DNA of 64,000 nt from contig NC_081406.1 in the NCBI RefSeq assembly GCF_030272615.1, positions 267,023,692 to 267,087,691 on the forward strand, given 5' to 3'. The first letter of the stretch is position 1. Each line of letters starts with the position of its first letter. The position numbers and the translations under genes were made by a program. Shown in pieces: positions 12,690 through 25,675 of this stretch. This DNA comes from Cryptomeria japonica (Eukaryota; Streptophyta; Pinopsida; Cupressales; Cupressaceae). A model generated the notes under the pieces. It worked only from the letters and a program-made list of their open reading frames with translations. It searched no databases and was not told the origin of the DNA.

Positions 12690-15155
12690 TCAACCTAATG
12701 TACCATCTACATCCTCTCTCTTCTGCAATGTGTCTATGATTGTCTTGTGCTCTTCCATTGAAAGTGTCCATAATACCTTATTATCAAGTCTCCCTTTGTA
12801 TCTTTCTAATTTGATGTTTGTTGCCACCACTAAATGAGAATAGTGTATAATCTTATTTTCTGATTGGTAGTCTTCATAAGCTGGTAAGCCATTCCTTCTT
12901 GTTAGGTATTTGTGTAGCCATGTTCCAACTACCACAACAACCCCAACTGGATATTGAAAACTATCATAATCTACTTGATGACATATCAATTTTTTCATAG
13001 GTTCTACACATTTAGGTAGCCAATACTCAGTCTGCTCATCATTATCCTCAGGTGCAACAACAACATACACATGTCCTACAAAACAAGATTAAATACATGT
13101 AGAAATAGACCCTATTAGAATTTATAATTCAAATACAATCATAAATTATATGACAATACATAAATAATATAATTTAAAACTATAAACAAGAAATTGAATT
13201 AAATTACGATCATTATCTTCTAATGCAAATACATGATCTGGGTCTTCATTTCTTGTAAGATCTTGATATCATGTCTCACTAGGTATTAAGGATTTTTGTT
13301 GCCATTCTTCAACCCATTTCGTATTCTTGCATTCTTCCCATTCACCTGCAACACAAAATTGACAAAAACATGTAAGCTCCCTAGTCCATATAGTCCAAGT
13401 GTTAGAATTAGAACTCTTAAATGAATGCCATCTAGCTAACCCATTGATTGTATCACAATCATATCTTGGAAGGATATTATCCTCATCAACTAGCCAAAAG
13501 AAACGTTTAATTGTAGAGTTCTGACTTGATCCTATGGATAAAGATGCACTACACCAATCCACAATTGCACTTGCATTTTTAAATTTAGCTTTTTCCTCGA
13601 ATTTGAGTTGCTCTCTTAACACATGCACCAGCACGATCATTATCTCCTTTCCTGTGTCCAGCCTCAAAATAACTCCACATTCGTTCGATATTAGTTTTCT
13701 TATGTATCCTACTCAACCAATAAAATATTCTAGCATTCTTGAACTGCCCTGTGCAATTATCTGGCCATATTAGATGTTGTGTCATCTGAATTTCTCTCTC
13801 CCTCAAATTCTCATAAAAGGTCTTGAAGCAATACTAGACAAACTTTGATGAGTGTAATTTGTTATCACTCATATAGAGATGGTACTCTCTCAAAATTTTA
13901 TGATCCTCTTCTGTACTATCAGGTGCATGCCTATAGACAATATGAACAAAAAATGCTACTTGCACCGAATTGTAATATTGTGATTGGACCTCATCTTGTG
14001 GTGCAAGTGTGTAGTTCTCTACAAAGTCAATGACCAAAAGTATACTACCAACAGGAAATGCATTCTTACATATTCGAAATTGACCATCGAACCATCTATC
14101 ATTTTGAGAGTGTTTAACATATTTAGGTACAATCTTACTCTTAAATTCATTCATAAATACATGAATAGTAAATTTTTCAGTAATTAGATCGCACCGTCTT
14201 CCAACCTTTCCATCCTTCAATGGATACTCAACAATTTTAAATCTTTTTACATCAAGTAATTTTTATCCAAAATCAATTGAAATATTTTCATGCAAACATT
14301 CATCCAACAATGCAAGATTGCCACATATATCACATACACTAGAAATACATGCATTGGAAATAAAATATTTCTCATTAGGTGGGTTGCAAAACAAACTTGA
14401 TATAAACTCTTTTATAGTTTCAGGTTGTATATTTATACCACATTCTTGCAACATTCTATTACTATGCATGGTAACACATATATATCGAAATAAATCATAA
14501 TGGTAATGAAATTGAACATGAGTTTTGCAAGAACATGTGACTCTTTCCTTGTTAATCCAAACATACCAAGGTTTACACTTTTCAAAAGACCTTTGACTAA
14601 TGCTAATAATTAACACCTTATCATTCAAATTTTTTTTGTACAATTCAGTTTGAGTCATGTCCAAAAGGTGTTTTGGATGTGGATCATGAATTTTTGACCC
14701 AACTCTTAATTTAAGCACATCTCTAGCATTAGATGATACTCTTGTATTATCATGCTAGAATTTTTTGATCAAAGTTTTGACTTCACCAGTAAGTTTCATA
14801 TCAGACCTTCCTAGTCTACCACTAAAAATCCACAAATTGTTTGTTGGATCACTTTAAAATTTAACTCTTCTCTTTTACAACTCTTGACAAAGTTTTACGA
14901 TGAATATTAAGATGTCCACTTATGTTAGTCATCATTATTTTATCAAAAGTTATTTTGCTTACTAAAGTTAGTTGTTATTGCTCGTTGTGCCACATTCCTA
15001 TCTTTAGAATGAGTTTTCTTTTGGATTGTATCAAAGGCGCTAGCAACAGTCAATACAAATTGTTTTAAAGACTCATCTTTCTTCTTGGGTTTGACATAAA
15101 AGCCTAACTTCTTCATCACTTTCTGCATTTTAGTCATTTTAATTAGTTGTAACAT
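12690..15155 (-). pseudogene. DDE-transposase-like (RNase H-fold) protein gene with zinc motifs, decayed
   Basis: The start is at about 15155. The N-terminal part includes NISGHLNIHRKTLSRVVK (possible helix-turn-helix) and DPTNNLWIFSGRLGRSDMK. From 14718 to about 13610 one frame runs through two stops and carries Cys-rich motifs (VTCSCKTH, CDICGNLALLDEC), LLVIDFVENYTL with the first candidate acidic residue, DEVQSQYYNSVQVAFF, then WPDNCTGQFKNARIF (second) and SYFEAGHRKGDNDRAGACVKR (third). A frameshift near 13615 leads to 13667-13269. A likely intron (about 13078-13205, GT/AG) precedes the last exon, starting GHVYVVVAPEDND and ending at TGA 12690. The D..ENY, DEVQS, D.C..QFKN and HRKGD motif order matches a family of uncharacterised animal and oomycete transposon-like proteins from memory. 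Catalysis is inferred, not shown. Confidence 0.6.
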
Positions 15156-15223
15156 TAATTGACATTGAAACCCAAATTTCTTATTATCTAAACAATCTAT
15201 TTACATGTGTCCTAATCTGTCTC

Positions 15224-16270
15224 TGTTAGGACCCGGGGGCAATTGAGGTGGGGGGGGGGTGGGGGTGAATCAGTTGTCAATTAATTTCAACCAAATATAA
15301 CTTAATCAAACTTGATACTTAATACTGGTAAACCAAACTTAATGTCGGTTGAGAGATTAGCACTTAATATTAATACCGATGAAACTCAATGCATATAACA
15401 AAAAGAGAAACAACATACACAACACATAACACAAAGATTTGTATGTGGAAACCATGTAAGGGGAGAAACCATGGTGGGAAAAATTACCCACAATAAGATG
15501 ATACTACTGGAGATAGTATGTGTATACAAATGGGGTATGCACATGTAGAAAGGCCAACCACCTAGAGATCACTGCTCAATCACAAAATAGGAGTCACACT
15601 AACTACAATTGGATGATTAAATCCAATGATAATGTACTGCTCAAAGTAGCATCTCCAATGCTGGATTAAGTACCAGTTAAGCTCTGATAGTCACCTTCTC
15701 TATGGTCTTCTTATATAATCTTCAATGTTCTCACATACCATGTTACAATACCATAACCGTATACCATCTCTTTGATCTATATCTTCCTTACATCATCTCA
15801 CAAATGAGATCTTACATATATACCAAAGCCTAAGAGCAAATGTGTAGGTCAGCTAATAAAGAATATTACAATTAAATCAATTTACAACAAGTCAAGATGT
15901 GATGCATCATGTCGGCTCAATACAATTACAACAATATCCAATTGATCAAATCATCTCCATAACGTGTCATGCTGATCTGGAATAGATAATGCATGTCGGT
16001 CCATAACCTAGACCAATTTGCTGGTAACAACAAATATGTCAACCCAATTAGACCAATAACCAAAATACCAAAACCAAGTATCCAAACCATGTCTTCGACA
16101 TAACCAAGTGATCTCCAGATGATAACAAGTCATCCTCAGTGTTGGTGAACAATATACCGGTGACTGTGCATAAGTCACTGAACTTGTCGGTGAGCATAAC
16201 CAAAGATCTCCAGAAGGATAAGTGTTGACATCAATGACAAAACCAATGCAACACATCCATAATACCAACA
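15224..16270 (-). repeat. copia 3' LTR
   Basis: About 1047 bp with TG/CA ends (plus-strand ends tgttagg and ccaaca). It contains the G-rich block just before gaatcagt and the ggaaacc...gggaaaaa...acccac segment seen in the other copia LTRs of the window. The left boundary has no partner LTR to check it against. Confidence 0.65.
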
Positions 16271-16624
16271 ATCTCCCCCTTTGGCATTGATGGCAACACA
16301 AGATGGAAAAACATCTAAGTGCCAACAAAGAATGCAAAAAACCAAAAACCAACAATCTCCAGAATAGATCAATACCAGAAATCAAAATACAAATGCAGAG
16401 AGTATCTATCTCTCCCCCAATGAATAATATCTCCCCAAAGGATAATGTTTGTTTTTCCATAGATATCTCTCCCCATTTGACATCAAATGCCAAAGAAATA
16501 CAAATACCAGATAAAACCAATTCATAGAACCAACTACTCCCCCTGAGAAGTAGCTCTCATCCATCAAAGCCGAAAAAAAGGTTTCTTTGTTAATTCTGTC
16601 GATTTGATGCCAATCATCAACTAT

Positions 16625-18030
16625 CTAAGTCTCTACCGATGAGGGTATAACCCTAAATTTCTCTATGATATATTCAAGAGTTTCCTTAGGAAAAGGCTTA
16701 GTAAAGATATTTGCAATCTGCTCTTTAGTATTCACATAAACCAATCTCACTTCTTTTGCTTCAACATTTTCTTTCAGAAAATTATATTTGATAGAAACAT
16801 GTTTAGTTTTAGAGTGAAATACTGGATTTTTAGATATATCAATTGCTGTTGAATTATCACAGTAAATGATTATAGGTTCTTTGCGTTTTACCTTTATGTC
16901 CTTCAACATTTTCTTAATCCATAATACCTAAGTACAATTAGTTGTTGCTGCAACATATTCTGATTTTGTTGTTGATAATGATGTACAACTCCATTTCTTG
17001 CTCAAACATGAAATCAATATGCTACCAAGAAAGAATGCCCTGCCGATGGTGCTCTTTCTATCATCTACATCTTCTACCCAATTAGCATCGGTGTATGCAC
17101 ATAAATCAAAATTTTCATCTTTAGGATACCATAAACCAAGATTTGTTGTGCCTTGTAGATACCAGAAAATCCTTTTCACTGCTGATTCATGATTTTCTCT
17201 AGGAGTACTCTAAAATCTTGAAACAATACACACTGCATTCATTATATCAGGTCTTGTTTGTGTCAAATACAGTAAACCTCCAATCATATATTTGTATCTT
17301 GTCGGATTAACAAGAGTTGAATCATCCTTCAATTTCAATTTATCAGTTGTAGTCATAGGAGTACTTACTAGTTTAGAGTTTTCCATACCAAATTTCTGTA
17401 GTTCCTTCAAGTACTTTGTTTGACATATGAATATACCTTTATCAGTCTGTGAAAACTGCAATCCTAAAAAGAATTTTATCTCCCCATTCATAGACATTTT
17501 AAATTTTTCCTGCATCTTATTAGCAAATTATTTACACAATCCATCTTCTCCTTTAGTGTAACCAAGCTTCAAAATATATTTGTCCAATCTAGCATACCAA
17601 GCTTTCGGAGCTTGCTTCAATCCATATCTTTATCATTTGTCAATTAAAATCCATTCCGTTGTTCAATGTAAAATTCTTACTCAAGATCACCATTCAGAAA
17701 TGCACATTTTACATCCATTTGATATACTTTAAAGTTCTTGTGTATTGCAAATGCAAGAAATAATCTGACTGCCTCAATTCCAGCTACCGGTGCAAAGGTT
17801 TCATTGTAATCAATTCCCTCTTTCTGTGAATATCCTTTACACACTAATCTTGCTTTGTTTCAGATTACCTTACCGTCTTCATTAAGTTTATTTCCAAATA
17901 CCCATTTAGTTCCAATTACATTTTTATCTTTAGGCCGGAGAACCAATGTCCATGTATTGTTGTTTTTGATTTGTTCCAATTCATCTATCATAGCTTTAAC
18001 TCACCCTTCTTCCATGGTTAGAGACTTTCT
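16625..18030 (-). pseudogene. copia reverse transcriptase / RNase H fragment
   Basis: Reading leftwards the fragment shows [33 protein letters not shown] and AFLNGDLE of copia reverse transcriptase, then FLGLQFSQTDKGIFICQTKY, GGLLYLTQTRPDI and the RNase H part with CAYTDANWVEDVDDRKST, TKSEYVAAT and CDNSTAIDISKNPVFHSKTKH. It ends FRVIPSSVET with TAG at 16627-16625. Stops and frameshifts (near 17850, 17680, 17620, 17520 and 17200) disrupt it. Confidence 0.85.
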
Positions 18031-18187
18031 CTCTAACTCAACCCTCATCTAACCCAAGGGTCTCATCAAGAATTCATGGCTTTTCCCCTGGTTATCCCTT
18101 TAACCCTTGCACAAGAGTTTACCCCTTGGGTTAAGGCTTTATCCTTGAATAACCCTAATCTAACCTTAACCCTTACCTCCTAGGGTA
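18031..18187. other. Short flank rich in taaccctt-like words
   Basis: Sits between the truncated copia and the next copia insertion and contains several degenerate aaccct/aacctt words. It continues, across the copia insertion, into 25676 onward. I see no gene in it. Confidence 0.4.
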
Positions 18188-18192
18188 ACCTT

Positions 18193-19716
18193 TGATGAAT
18201 AATGATGATCAGTAAATGCTCAACAGATATTGAGAGGGGGGGGGGGGGGGGGGCGGAGTTGAATCAGTATAGACAAAAACTTCCTGCAAACCACTTTGAC
18301 TGAAAAGACTACACTAACTGGTAAACAATATCACCAATCTAAATCAGGACACTACCGGTAAAACAAAGTGGGACTGTGAAAGACAAACCGGTAACACTTA
18401 GATCTTCACAAAACCTAATAACTCATTTCCATTTCACCCATATGCATAAACAAGTAATACATCAGAAATATAAAGACCACTGGATCAACATGCTTTTACC
18501 ACTTAACAGAAAACACTAATCATCACATGAAAAAACATCACACATGACACACTTATTTTTCACGTGGAAACCCAACTGGGAAAAACCACAGTGGGGATGA
18601 ATACCCACAAGTTATTCTTTGAACTCTTCTGAAGTCCGCTTTGTTAGGAGCCTTGTTCAGTTAAGGACTTTACAATAGGTTCTGCTAGGAACCGATCCTG
18701 CTAGGGATCACCCGGTTAACGGATGGCTAAATACCTGGTTAAAGGTTAGAACCCTGTTAAAGGTTACCTCGCAAGAGGATTTGAAGAACTCAATGATTTT
18801 GAGTCACCCTGTTAAAGGATTTACAGAAAGCTGGTTAAATCTACCCAATTAAGGGATTTTCCAACTGCTGAAATGGTTAGAAGTCAACAGGTAAAACACT
18901 GATCTAATAACAACACTCAATGCCAAGATAGATCCATTTCAATTCCTTTACTTCTACAATCACACTCTGCAGGTATCAACACACTTCTTCGGTCTGGCAA
19001 GAATCAAGTATCTCTTCACTTGGATACACACATAACATTTGCCAACAACTTTACAATACAAATCATCATCGACCTTATATACAACAATTAGGTCGGTAGC
19101 ATAAACCCTAAACCCTAAGCATCTGGGTTAACAATACAATCGGTCCAATCCTGACCATTTAATCACATTGCATAGAGTAAAACAATCTAGAACAGATCTC
19201 AAGACGTTCTCCATCGTTCGTTCTTTGCCGCTTCTGGAAGTTGATAACCCATCACGTGCTCTCCACCATTTACTGAGACTTTGCATATTCCTAAGGTAGA
19301 TAGGATCAATCTTCTTCATGCAAGATCCTCAAGGAAATTCTTCACGCGCACACGGATGACATGGCAACATGATCCGATCTTCATTTCAATGCTAACTCAT
19401 CACAGAATGTTGTCGCTCGAATCACACAGACTTGAAATGCATCAACCGAAAAGCCTGAAGCTGAGACAACCAACCAGTAGTCATACCAAATGAAAACCCC
19501 AATACAAAACTTTCCATATACCGGTTCACATTCCAACATACCGGTTCACTTGAACCAACATACCGCTTCACTTTTTCACATATACCGGTTCACATCATCA
19601 TACCGGTTCTCTTGCTAGTTTGCTTACTTCAATATACCAGTTCATACTTCAGCATATTGACATCAATGACAACATACAATATCATCATGTCATCACACTT
19701 TGCACATATGCCAACA
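18193..19716 (-). repeat. 3' LTR of the ACCTT copia
   Basis: About 1.52 kb, starting tgatgaataatgatgatc and ending atatgccaaca next to the polypurine tract. It contains an 18-base G homopolymer at 18236-18253, where the partner LTR has only 7. Confidence 0.9.
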
Positions 19717-20006
19717 ATCTCCCCCTTTGGCATTGATGGCAATATACAAAGTTATCTCTCAGCTTCACATCTTCTCCCCAATACTGCAAATATTTTCTCC
19801 ACTTCACATCTTCTCCCCAATACTGCAGATATCTTCTCTGCTTCACATCTTCTCCCCCTTTGACAATAATGCCAAAATGGAGGCACAGATATCCATGTTC
19901 CACTATGCTGCTCCCCCTAAGGAGTAGCATCCTTCAACACACCAATCGTGTAAAAGATTTGTCAATGCAATACCTGACTGATGTGGAGCACATACCTTTA
20001 GTTCAC

Positions 20007-23000
20007 CTATTGAAGGGGCAACACCCCTAATTCATCTCTTAAATAGGTAAAAGTAGCCTTCGTTAGAGGCTTGGTGAATATATCTGCTAATTGCTCCTTA
20101 CTGGAAACATGTTCCAATACAACCTCTTTGTTCTAAACTTTCCCCCTCAAGAAATGATACTTGAGCTCGAAGTGCTTGGTTCTAGCATGCAATACCGGAT
20201 TCTTGGAACTATTAATTGCACTTGTGTTATCACAAGATATACTCACCAGTTTAGATACAGGGACTTTGAAACCACTTAATACATGCTTCATCCAAATTGT
20301 CTGAGTACAGTTCATAAATGCTACTACATATTCTGCTTCTACTGTAGACTGAGAGAGACAACTCTTCTTCTTACTTATCCATGAGACTAGTCTACCACCG
20401 AGAAAGAATGCACCACCGGTTGTGCTCTTCCGGTCGTCCACATTACCAGCCCAATCGGCATCTGTATACACTTTGAGATTGAAATCATTATTGTAAGGAT
20501 ACCACAATCCATAATCTATAGTTCCCTTTAGATATCTAAGATTCCGCTTGACTGCTACCAAGTGGGATTCTCTTGGACTTTTTTGGAAACGTGCAACAAT
20601 GCCCACTGCATGTGCAATGTCTGGTCTATTGTGTACTACATAGTGCAACTTACCAATCATTGATCAGTATTCCTTCTCATTCACCAACACTGAGTCATCT
20701 TCTTTTGACAATTTACAACCGATCACCATCGGTGTACCAACCGGTTTGCTGTCTTCCATGCCAAAGGTCTTCAACACCTCTTTGACATACTTGGACTGAG
20801 TGATAAAGATACTATCTTTCATTTGTTGTATCTGTAGTCCAATGAAGAACTTAATCTCTCCGATCAGTGACATCTCAAATTCCTTCTTCATTTCATCTGC
20901 AAATACATGGCTCATCTTGTCATCTCCACCAAAAATTATGTCATCAACAAATACTTCACAAATCAGAATATGATCTCCTTCTGACTTCAGATAGATATTG
21001 TTATCTTTACTTGTTCTTTCAAATCCAATCTTCACAAGATGGGAGTGTAAACATTCATACCATGCTCTAGGTGCCTGCTTCAATCCATACAAGGCTTTAT
21101 GTAGCCTACACACCATATCACTGTCTTCTGATAGAGAAAACCCATCTGGTTGCTCTATATACACTTCCTCTTCAAGTATTCCATTCAGGAATGCAGATTT
21201 TACATCCATCTGATACACTTTGAATCGCTTGAAGGCTGCATATGCAAAAAGCATTCAAACTCCTTCCAATCTAGCTACTGGAGAAAAAGTTTCTCCATAG
21301 TATTCTCCTTCTTCGTGAGCATATCCCTTACATACCAGTCTGGCTTTGTTTCTTACCACCGTGCCATCTTCATTCAGCTTGTTTCTAAAAACCCATTTGG
21401 TGCCAATAAAATTTTTGTGCTCAGTTCTGGGTACCAAAGACCATGTACCATTCTTTTCTATCTGGTCAAGTTCCTCTTCCATAGCCTTGATCGAGTCTTC
21501 ATCTTTATGTGCCTCTTTAAATGTTTTAGGCTCAAATTCAGAGATCATGCAAGAATTTTCTCCGACCTTTCTTCTTGTAAGAATTCTTGCATCCTTATCT
21601 CCTATGATCTTCTTTGGATCATGATTCAACTTTACATACCTAGGAATGATCTTAATTGTTTCCTCTTGCTTTTCCTCTTCATCCTCATCTTCATCAACAT
21701 CAACATCTACCGGTGTAGGAGCTTTGTTACTCATACTAGGGTGTTTTGACACCGGTTCCCAGAAGGTTACAACCAGTTCATCTACCACTTGCTCACTGCC
21801 GGTTTCCTCAGGTTTCTCAGAAGTTTCATCAACTCTAACATTGATACTTTCAACAATTCTTTGAGTCCTATTGTTAAAACACTTGAGATCTTTGCTCTTG
21901 GTGGAATATCCTAGGAATATTCTCTCATCACATTTTGCATCAAACTTGCTCTGGTGTTCACTCCACTTGATATAACATTTGCTACCAAACACTCTAAAGT
22001 AGCTTACTACAGGAGTCTTACCGGTCAAATACTCATAAGGAGTTTTATCCTTACCTTTCTTAATGAGTACCCAGTTCATAGTGTAGACTACAGTGCTCAC
22101 TGCTTCTCTCCAAAAAGTGTGAGAAACCTTCCCTTGAGTCAACATTGTTATGGCTGCTTCAACTATAGTCTAGTTGTTTCTTTCTGCAAGGCCATTTTGC
22201 TGTGGAGTCTGGGGGGCAGACAATTGCCTCTTGATGCCATTTTATTCACAATACTTATTGAATTCTCCAGAGGTGAACTCACCTCCTTGATTGGTTCTGA
22301 GGCATTTGATCCTCTTACTGCTTTCTTTTTCAACTAGTGCTCTGAAGGCTTTGAACTTTCCAAAAGCTTCAGACTTCTCTTTCAAGAATGTGACCCATGT
22401 CATTCTTGAGCAATCATCAATAAGAATCATAAAGTAGCTATCTCCCTGAACACTCCTAGTTTTCATAGGACCACACAAATCAGTATGCACAAGATCAAGT
22501 AAATTATCTGTTATGAAATGTTTACCTTTGAAGGTTGAGGAAGACATTTCCCCCAGTTGACATTCTCTGCACAAAGGATTCTCTGGTTTGTTCATCACAT
22601 GCAATCATCTAACTGCCTTGATCTTACTGGCTTTCCCAATGTTATCAAAATTTACATGGCAGAGTCTCCTATGCCATATCAACTGTCATCAAATTTAGCC
22701 ATTAGACATTGACTGATATTTGTATTTAACTAAAATAGATTACCTTTGGTTTGCACATAGGTGGCCATCAGCTCACCATTCTTTCCTTTGATTTTTCATA
22801 CTCCATCTTTGAATTCTAGAGTGAGTCCTTTATCATTCAGCTGAGCAACACTCAAGAGGTTATGCCTGAGACCTTCTACCCAATACACATTATTAGCACC
22901 GCTTTTTCCATTTAAAGAAATGGACCCTTTTCTTTTTACCATACAAGGTGCATCATTACCAAATCGGACTACACCTCCATCATACTCTTCCAAAGACAGG

Positions 23001-24088
23001 AACTTTCTCCAGTCACCAGTCATGTGGTGAGAACAAACACTATGAATAATCCACTCATTAGAATTATCAAAGAGGGAGACAAGAGCCTTCTTGTCTGATA
23101 CATCTTCCTTAACAACTACAAATACTATGTCTTCGCTTTCTTCATCTTCTGATTCATCATCAGTGACACCTTCATCAACTGCAACAAGACAATTTCTCCT
23201 ATTTCCTCCTTTGAACTTTTTGAACCTCATCGCTTTGTCCTTATTATCACCATTAGGATAGTTTACAGAAATGTGTCCTATCCTATTGCAAGAAAAGCAT
23301 TTCAAAGGGAGCTTACCTCTGTATTTTCCAGTTCCCTTAGAAAGTCTCTTGGCCAAAAGAGCTTCAAATTCCATTAGGATCTCCTCATCATCCATATCTC
23401 TGCTTTGTCTAGGTTCACAGCTCGTACTAGCTTCTTTACCCTTTCTAGATAGTGCAACATATGCTTTAAAGGCTGAATTAGTCTTCTGAACACTTCCATC
23501 ATAATTGTTTAGCTCATATGCAGTCAACTTAGCAATGATAGAATCAAGGGACACCTTTGTCTTGTCAATAGATCTCAACTCCTGAAAAGCAGCAACCCTT
23601 ATTGCATAGATCAGTAATAAGGTTCTCAAAACTTTGTTAACAATGGTAGAGTCATCCATTGTACCTCCTGCGCTCTTGATGTCTCCAACAGACATTTTAA
23701 TCCTTATCCCATATTGTTGAATGGTCTCTGCTTCAATCATCCGCATGTCTTCAAACTTTCCTCTAAGGCTTTCTTCCTTAGCTTGCTTCACATGTTCATC
23801 ACCGCCATAGATAGACTCCAAAGTATCCCATACATCTTTGGGATTGTCTTTTTCCTGAACATCTATAAACTCAACATCAGATAGGCTATTGATAAGAGCT
23901 TACATTACTTCCCCATTCTCCTGAATTTCTCTTCTTTGATCATCGCTAAGAGTACCGGTAGGGACAACATAAGTATTCTCAACATAGCTCCAATTTTGAG
24001 CACCCATGCTTTTAATGTATATCTTCATTCTATCCTTCCATATCTTAAAGTTATCTCTGCTGAACTTAGGACCTTCCCTCTTCATCAT
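20007..24088 (-). pseudogene. copia gag-pol polyprotein, nearly intact
   Basis: The start is MMKREGPKFSRDNFKIWK (ATG 24088). Gag includes KCFSCNRIGHISVNYP, the zinc knuckle with the last Cys replaced by Tyr. The protease-like region follows (WIIHSVCSHHMTGD, with Val-Cys where D-S-G/C is expected). Integrase shows CRECQLGEM, LVHTDLCGP, FMILIDDCSRMTWV and LRTNQGGEF, where the second acidic residue is changed to Asn. Reverse transcriptase shows [20 protein letters not shown] and FVDDIIFGG. RNase H shows VYTDADWAGNVDDRKST, VEAEYV and CDNTSAINSSKNPVLHARTKH. After a frameshift near 22700 one frame runs to the TAG at 20009-20007 with only a few stops (near 22240, 22170, 21254, 20662, 20132). Confidence 0.92.
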
Positions 24089-24159
24089 TAGAATAGGATC
24101 TTTTCCTCAAGCGGTTAAGCTTACAACACAGAGGACCTGGAGGACGCTTTAATACCAAT

Positions 24160-25670
24160 TGATGAATAATGATGATTAGTAAATGCTCAACAGATACTAA
24201 GAGGGGGGGACTGTGAATCAGTATAGACAAAAACTTCCTGCAAACCACTTTGATTGCAAAGACTACACTAACTGGTAAACAGTATCACCGATCTAAATTA
24301 GGACACTACTAGTAAAACATAGTGGGACTATGAAAGACAAACCGGTAACACTTAGATCTTCACAAAACCTAATAACTCATTTCTATTTCACCCATATGCA
24401 TAAGCAAGTAATACATTAGAAATATAAAGACCACTGGATCAGCATGCTTTTATCACTTAACAGAAAACACTAATCATCACATGAAAAAGCATCACACATG
24501 ACACACTTATTTTTCACATGGAAACCCAACTGGGAAAAACCATGGTGGGGATGAATACCCACAAGTTGTTCTTTGAACTCTTCTAAAGTCCGCTCTGTTA
24601 GGAGCCTTGTCCGGTTAAGGACTTTACAACAGGTTCTGCTAGGAACCGATCCTACTAGGGATCACCCGATTAAGGGATGGCTAAATACTCGATTAAAGGT
24701 TAGAACCCTGTTAAAGGTTAGCTCGCAAGAGGATTTGAAGAACTCAATGATTTTGAGTCACCCTATTAAAGGATTTATAGAAAGCCAGTTAAAGCTACCC
24801 GGTTAAGGGATTTTCCAACTGCTGAAATGGTTAGAAGTCAACAGGTAAAACACTTATCTGATAACAACACTCAATGCCAAGACATATCCATGTCTGTTCC
24901 TTTACTTCTGCAATCACACTCTGTAGGTATCAACACACTTCTCTGGTCTAGCAAGAATCAAGTATCTCTTCGCTTAGATACACACATAATATTTGTCAAC
25001 AACTTTACAATGCAAATCATCATCGACCTTATAGACAACAATTAGGCCGGTAGCATAAACCCTAAACCCTAAGCATCTGGGTTAACAATACATTTGGTCC
25101 AATCCTGACCATTTAATCACATTGCATAGAGTAAAACAATCTAGAACAGATCTCAAGATGTTCTCCATCGTTCGTTCTTTGCCGCTTCTGGAAGTTGATA
25201 ACCCATCATGCGCTCTCCATCGTTTACTGAGAATTCGCACATTCTTGAGGTAGATAGGATCAATCTTCTTCATGCAAGATCCTCAAGGAAATCCTTCACG
25301 CACACAAGGCTAATGTGGCAACACGATCTGATCTTCATTTCAATGTTAACTCATCATAGAATATCGTTGGTCGAATCACACAGACTTGAAATGCATCAAC
25401 CGGAAACCCTGAAGCTGAGACTACCAACCGGTAGTCATACCAAATGAAAACCCTGATACAAAACTTTCCATATACCGGTTCACATTCCAACATACCGGTC
25501 CACTTGAACCAACATACCACTTCACTTTTTTACATATACCGGTTCACATCATCATACCGGTTCTCTTGCCAGTTTGCTTACTTCAATATACCGGTTCATA
25601 CTTCAGCATATTGACATCAATGACAACATACAATATCATCATGTCATCACACTCTGCACATATGCCAACA
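24160..25670 (-). repeat. 5' LTR of the ACCTT copia
   Basis: About 1.51 kb, collinear with 18193-19716. It includes the conserved block at about 24518-24562 (ggaaaccc...gggaaaaacc...ggggatgaatacccac), found in all copia LTRs of the window, and many cggtt/accgg words. Confidence 0.9.
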
Positions 25671-25675
25671 ACCTT

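Larger units (their letters stand above)
15224..18030 (-). mobile_element. 5'-truncated Ty1/copia element with 3' LTR
   Basis: The 3' LTR (15224-16270) is followed on the right by the polypurine tract (atctccccctttggcattga, reverse-complement sense) and then by RNase H and reverse transcriptase remains on the minus strand. Homology stops near 18030, in the segment just N-terminal of reverse transcriptase, so gag, protease, integrase and the 5' LTR are missing. The adjoining right-hand sequence is not copia. Confidence 0.8.
18193..25670 (-). mobile_element. Complete Ty1/copia retrotransposon, TSD ACCTT
   Basis: Two LTRs (18193-19716 and 24160-25670) flank gag-pol on the minus strand. The 5-bp TSD acctt is exact at 18188-18192 and 25671-25675. 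The polypurine tract lies at about 19717-19740 and the primer-binding site (TTGGTATTAAAGC-like on the minus strand, a changed initiator-Met type) lies just left of 24160. The LTRs differ by scattered single-base changes plus a G-run difference; by eye they are roughly 95% identical, so this is one of the younger insertions here. Confidence 0.92.

Noticed and set aside
18031-18192. Interstitial telomere repeats
   Set aside because: The aaccct-like words are irregular, never consecutive TTTAGGG units, and are embedded in mixed sequence.
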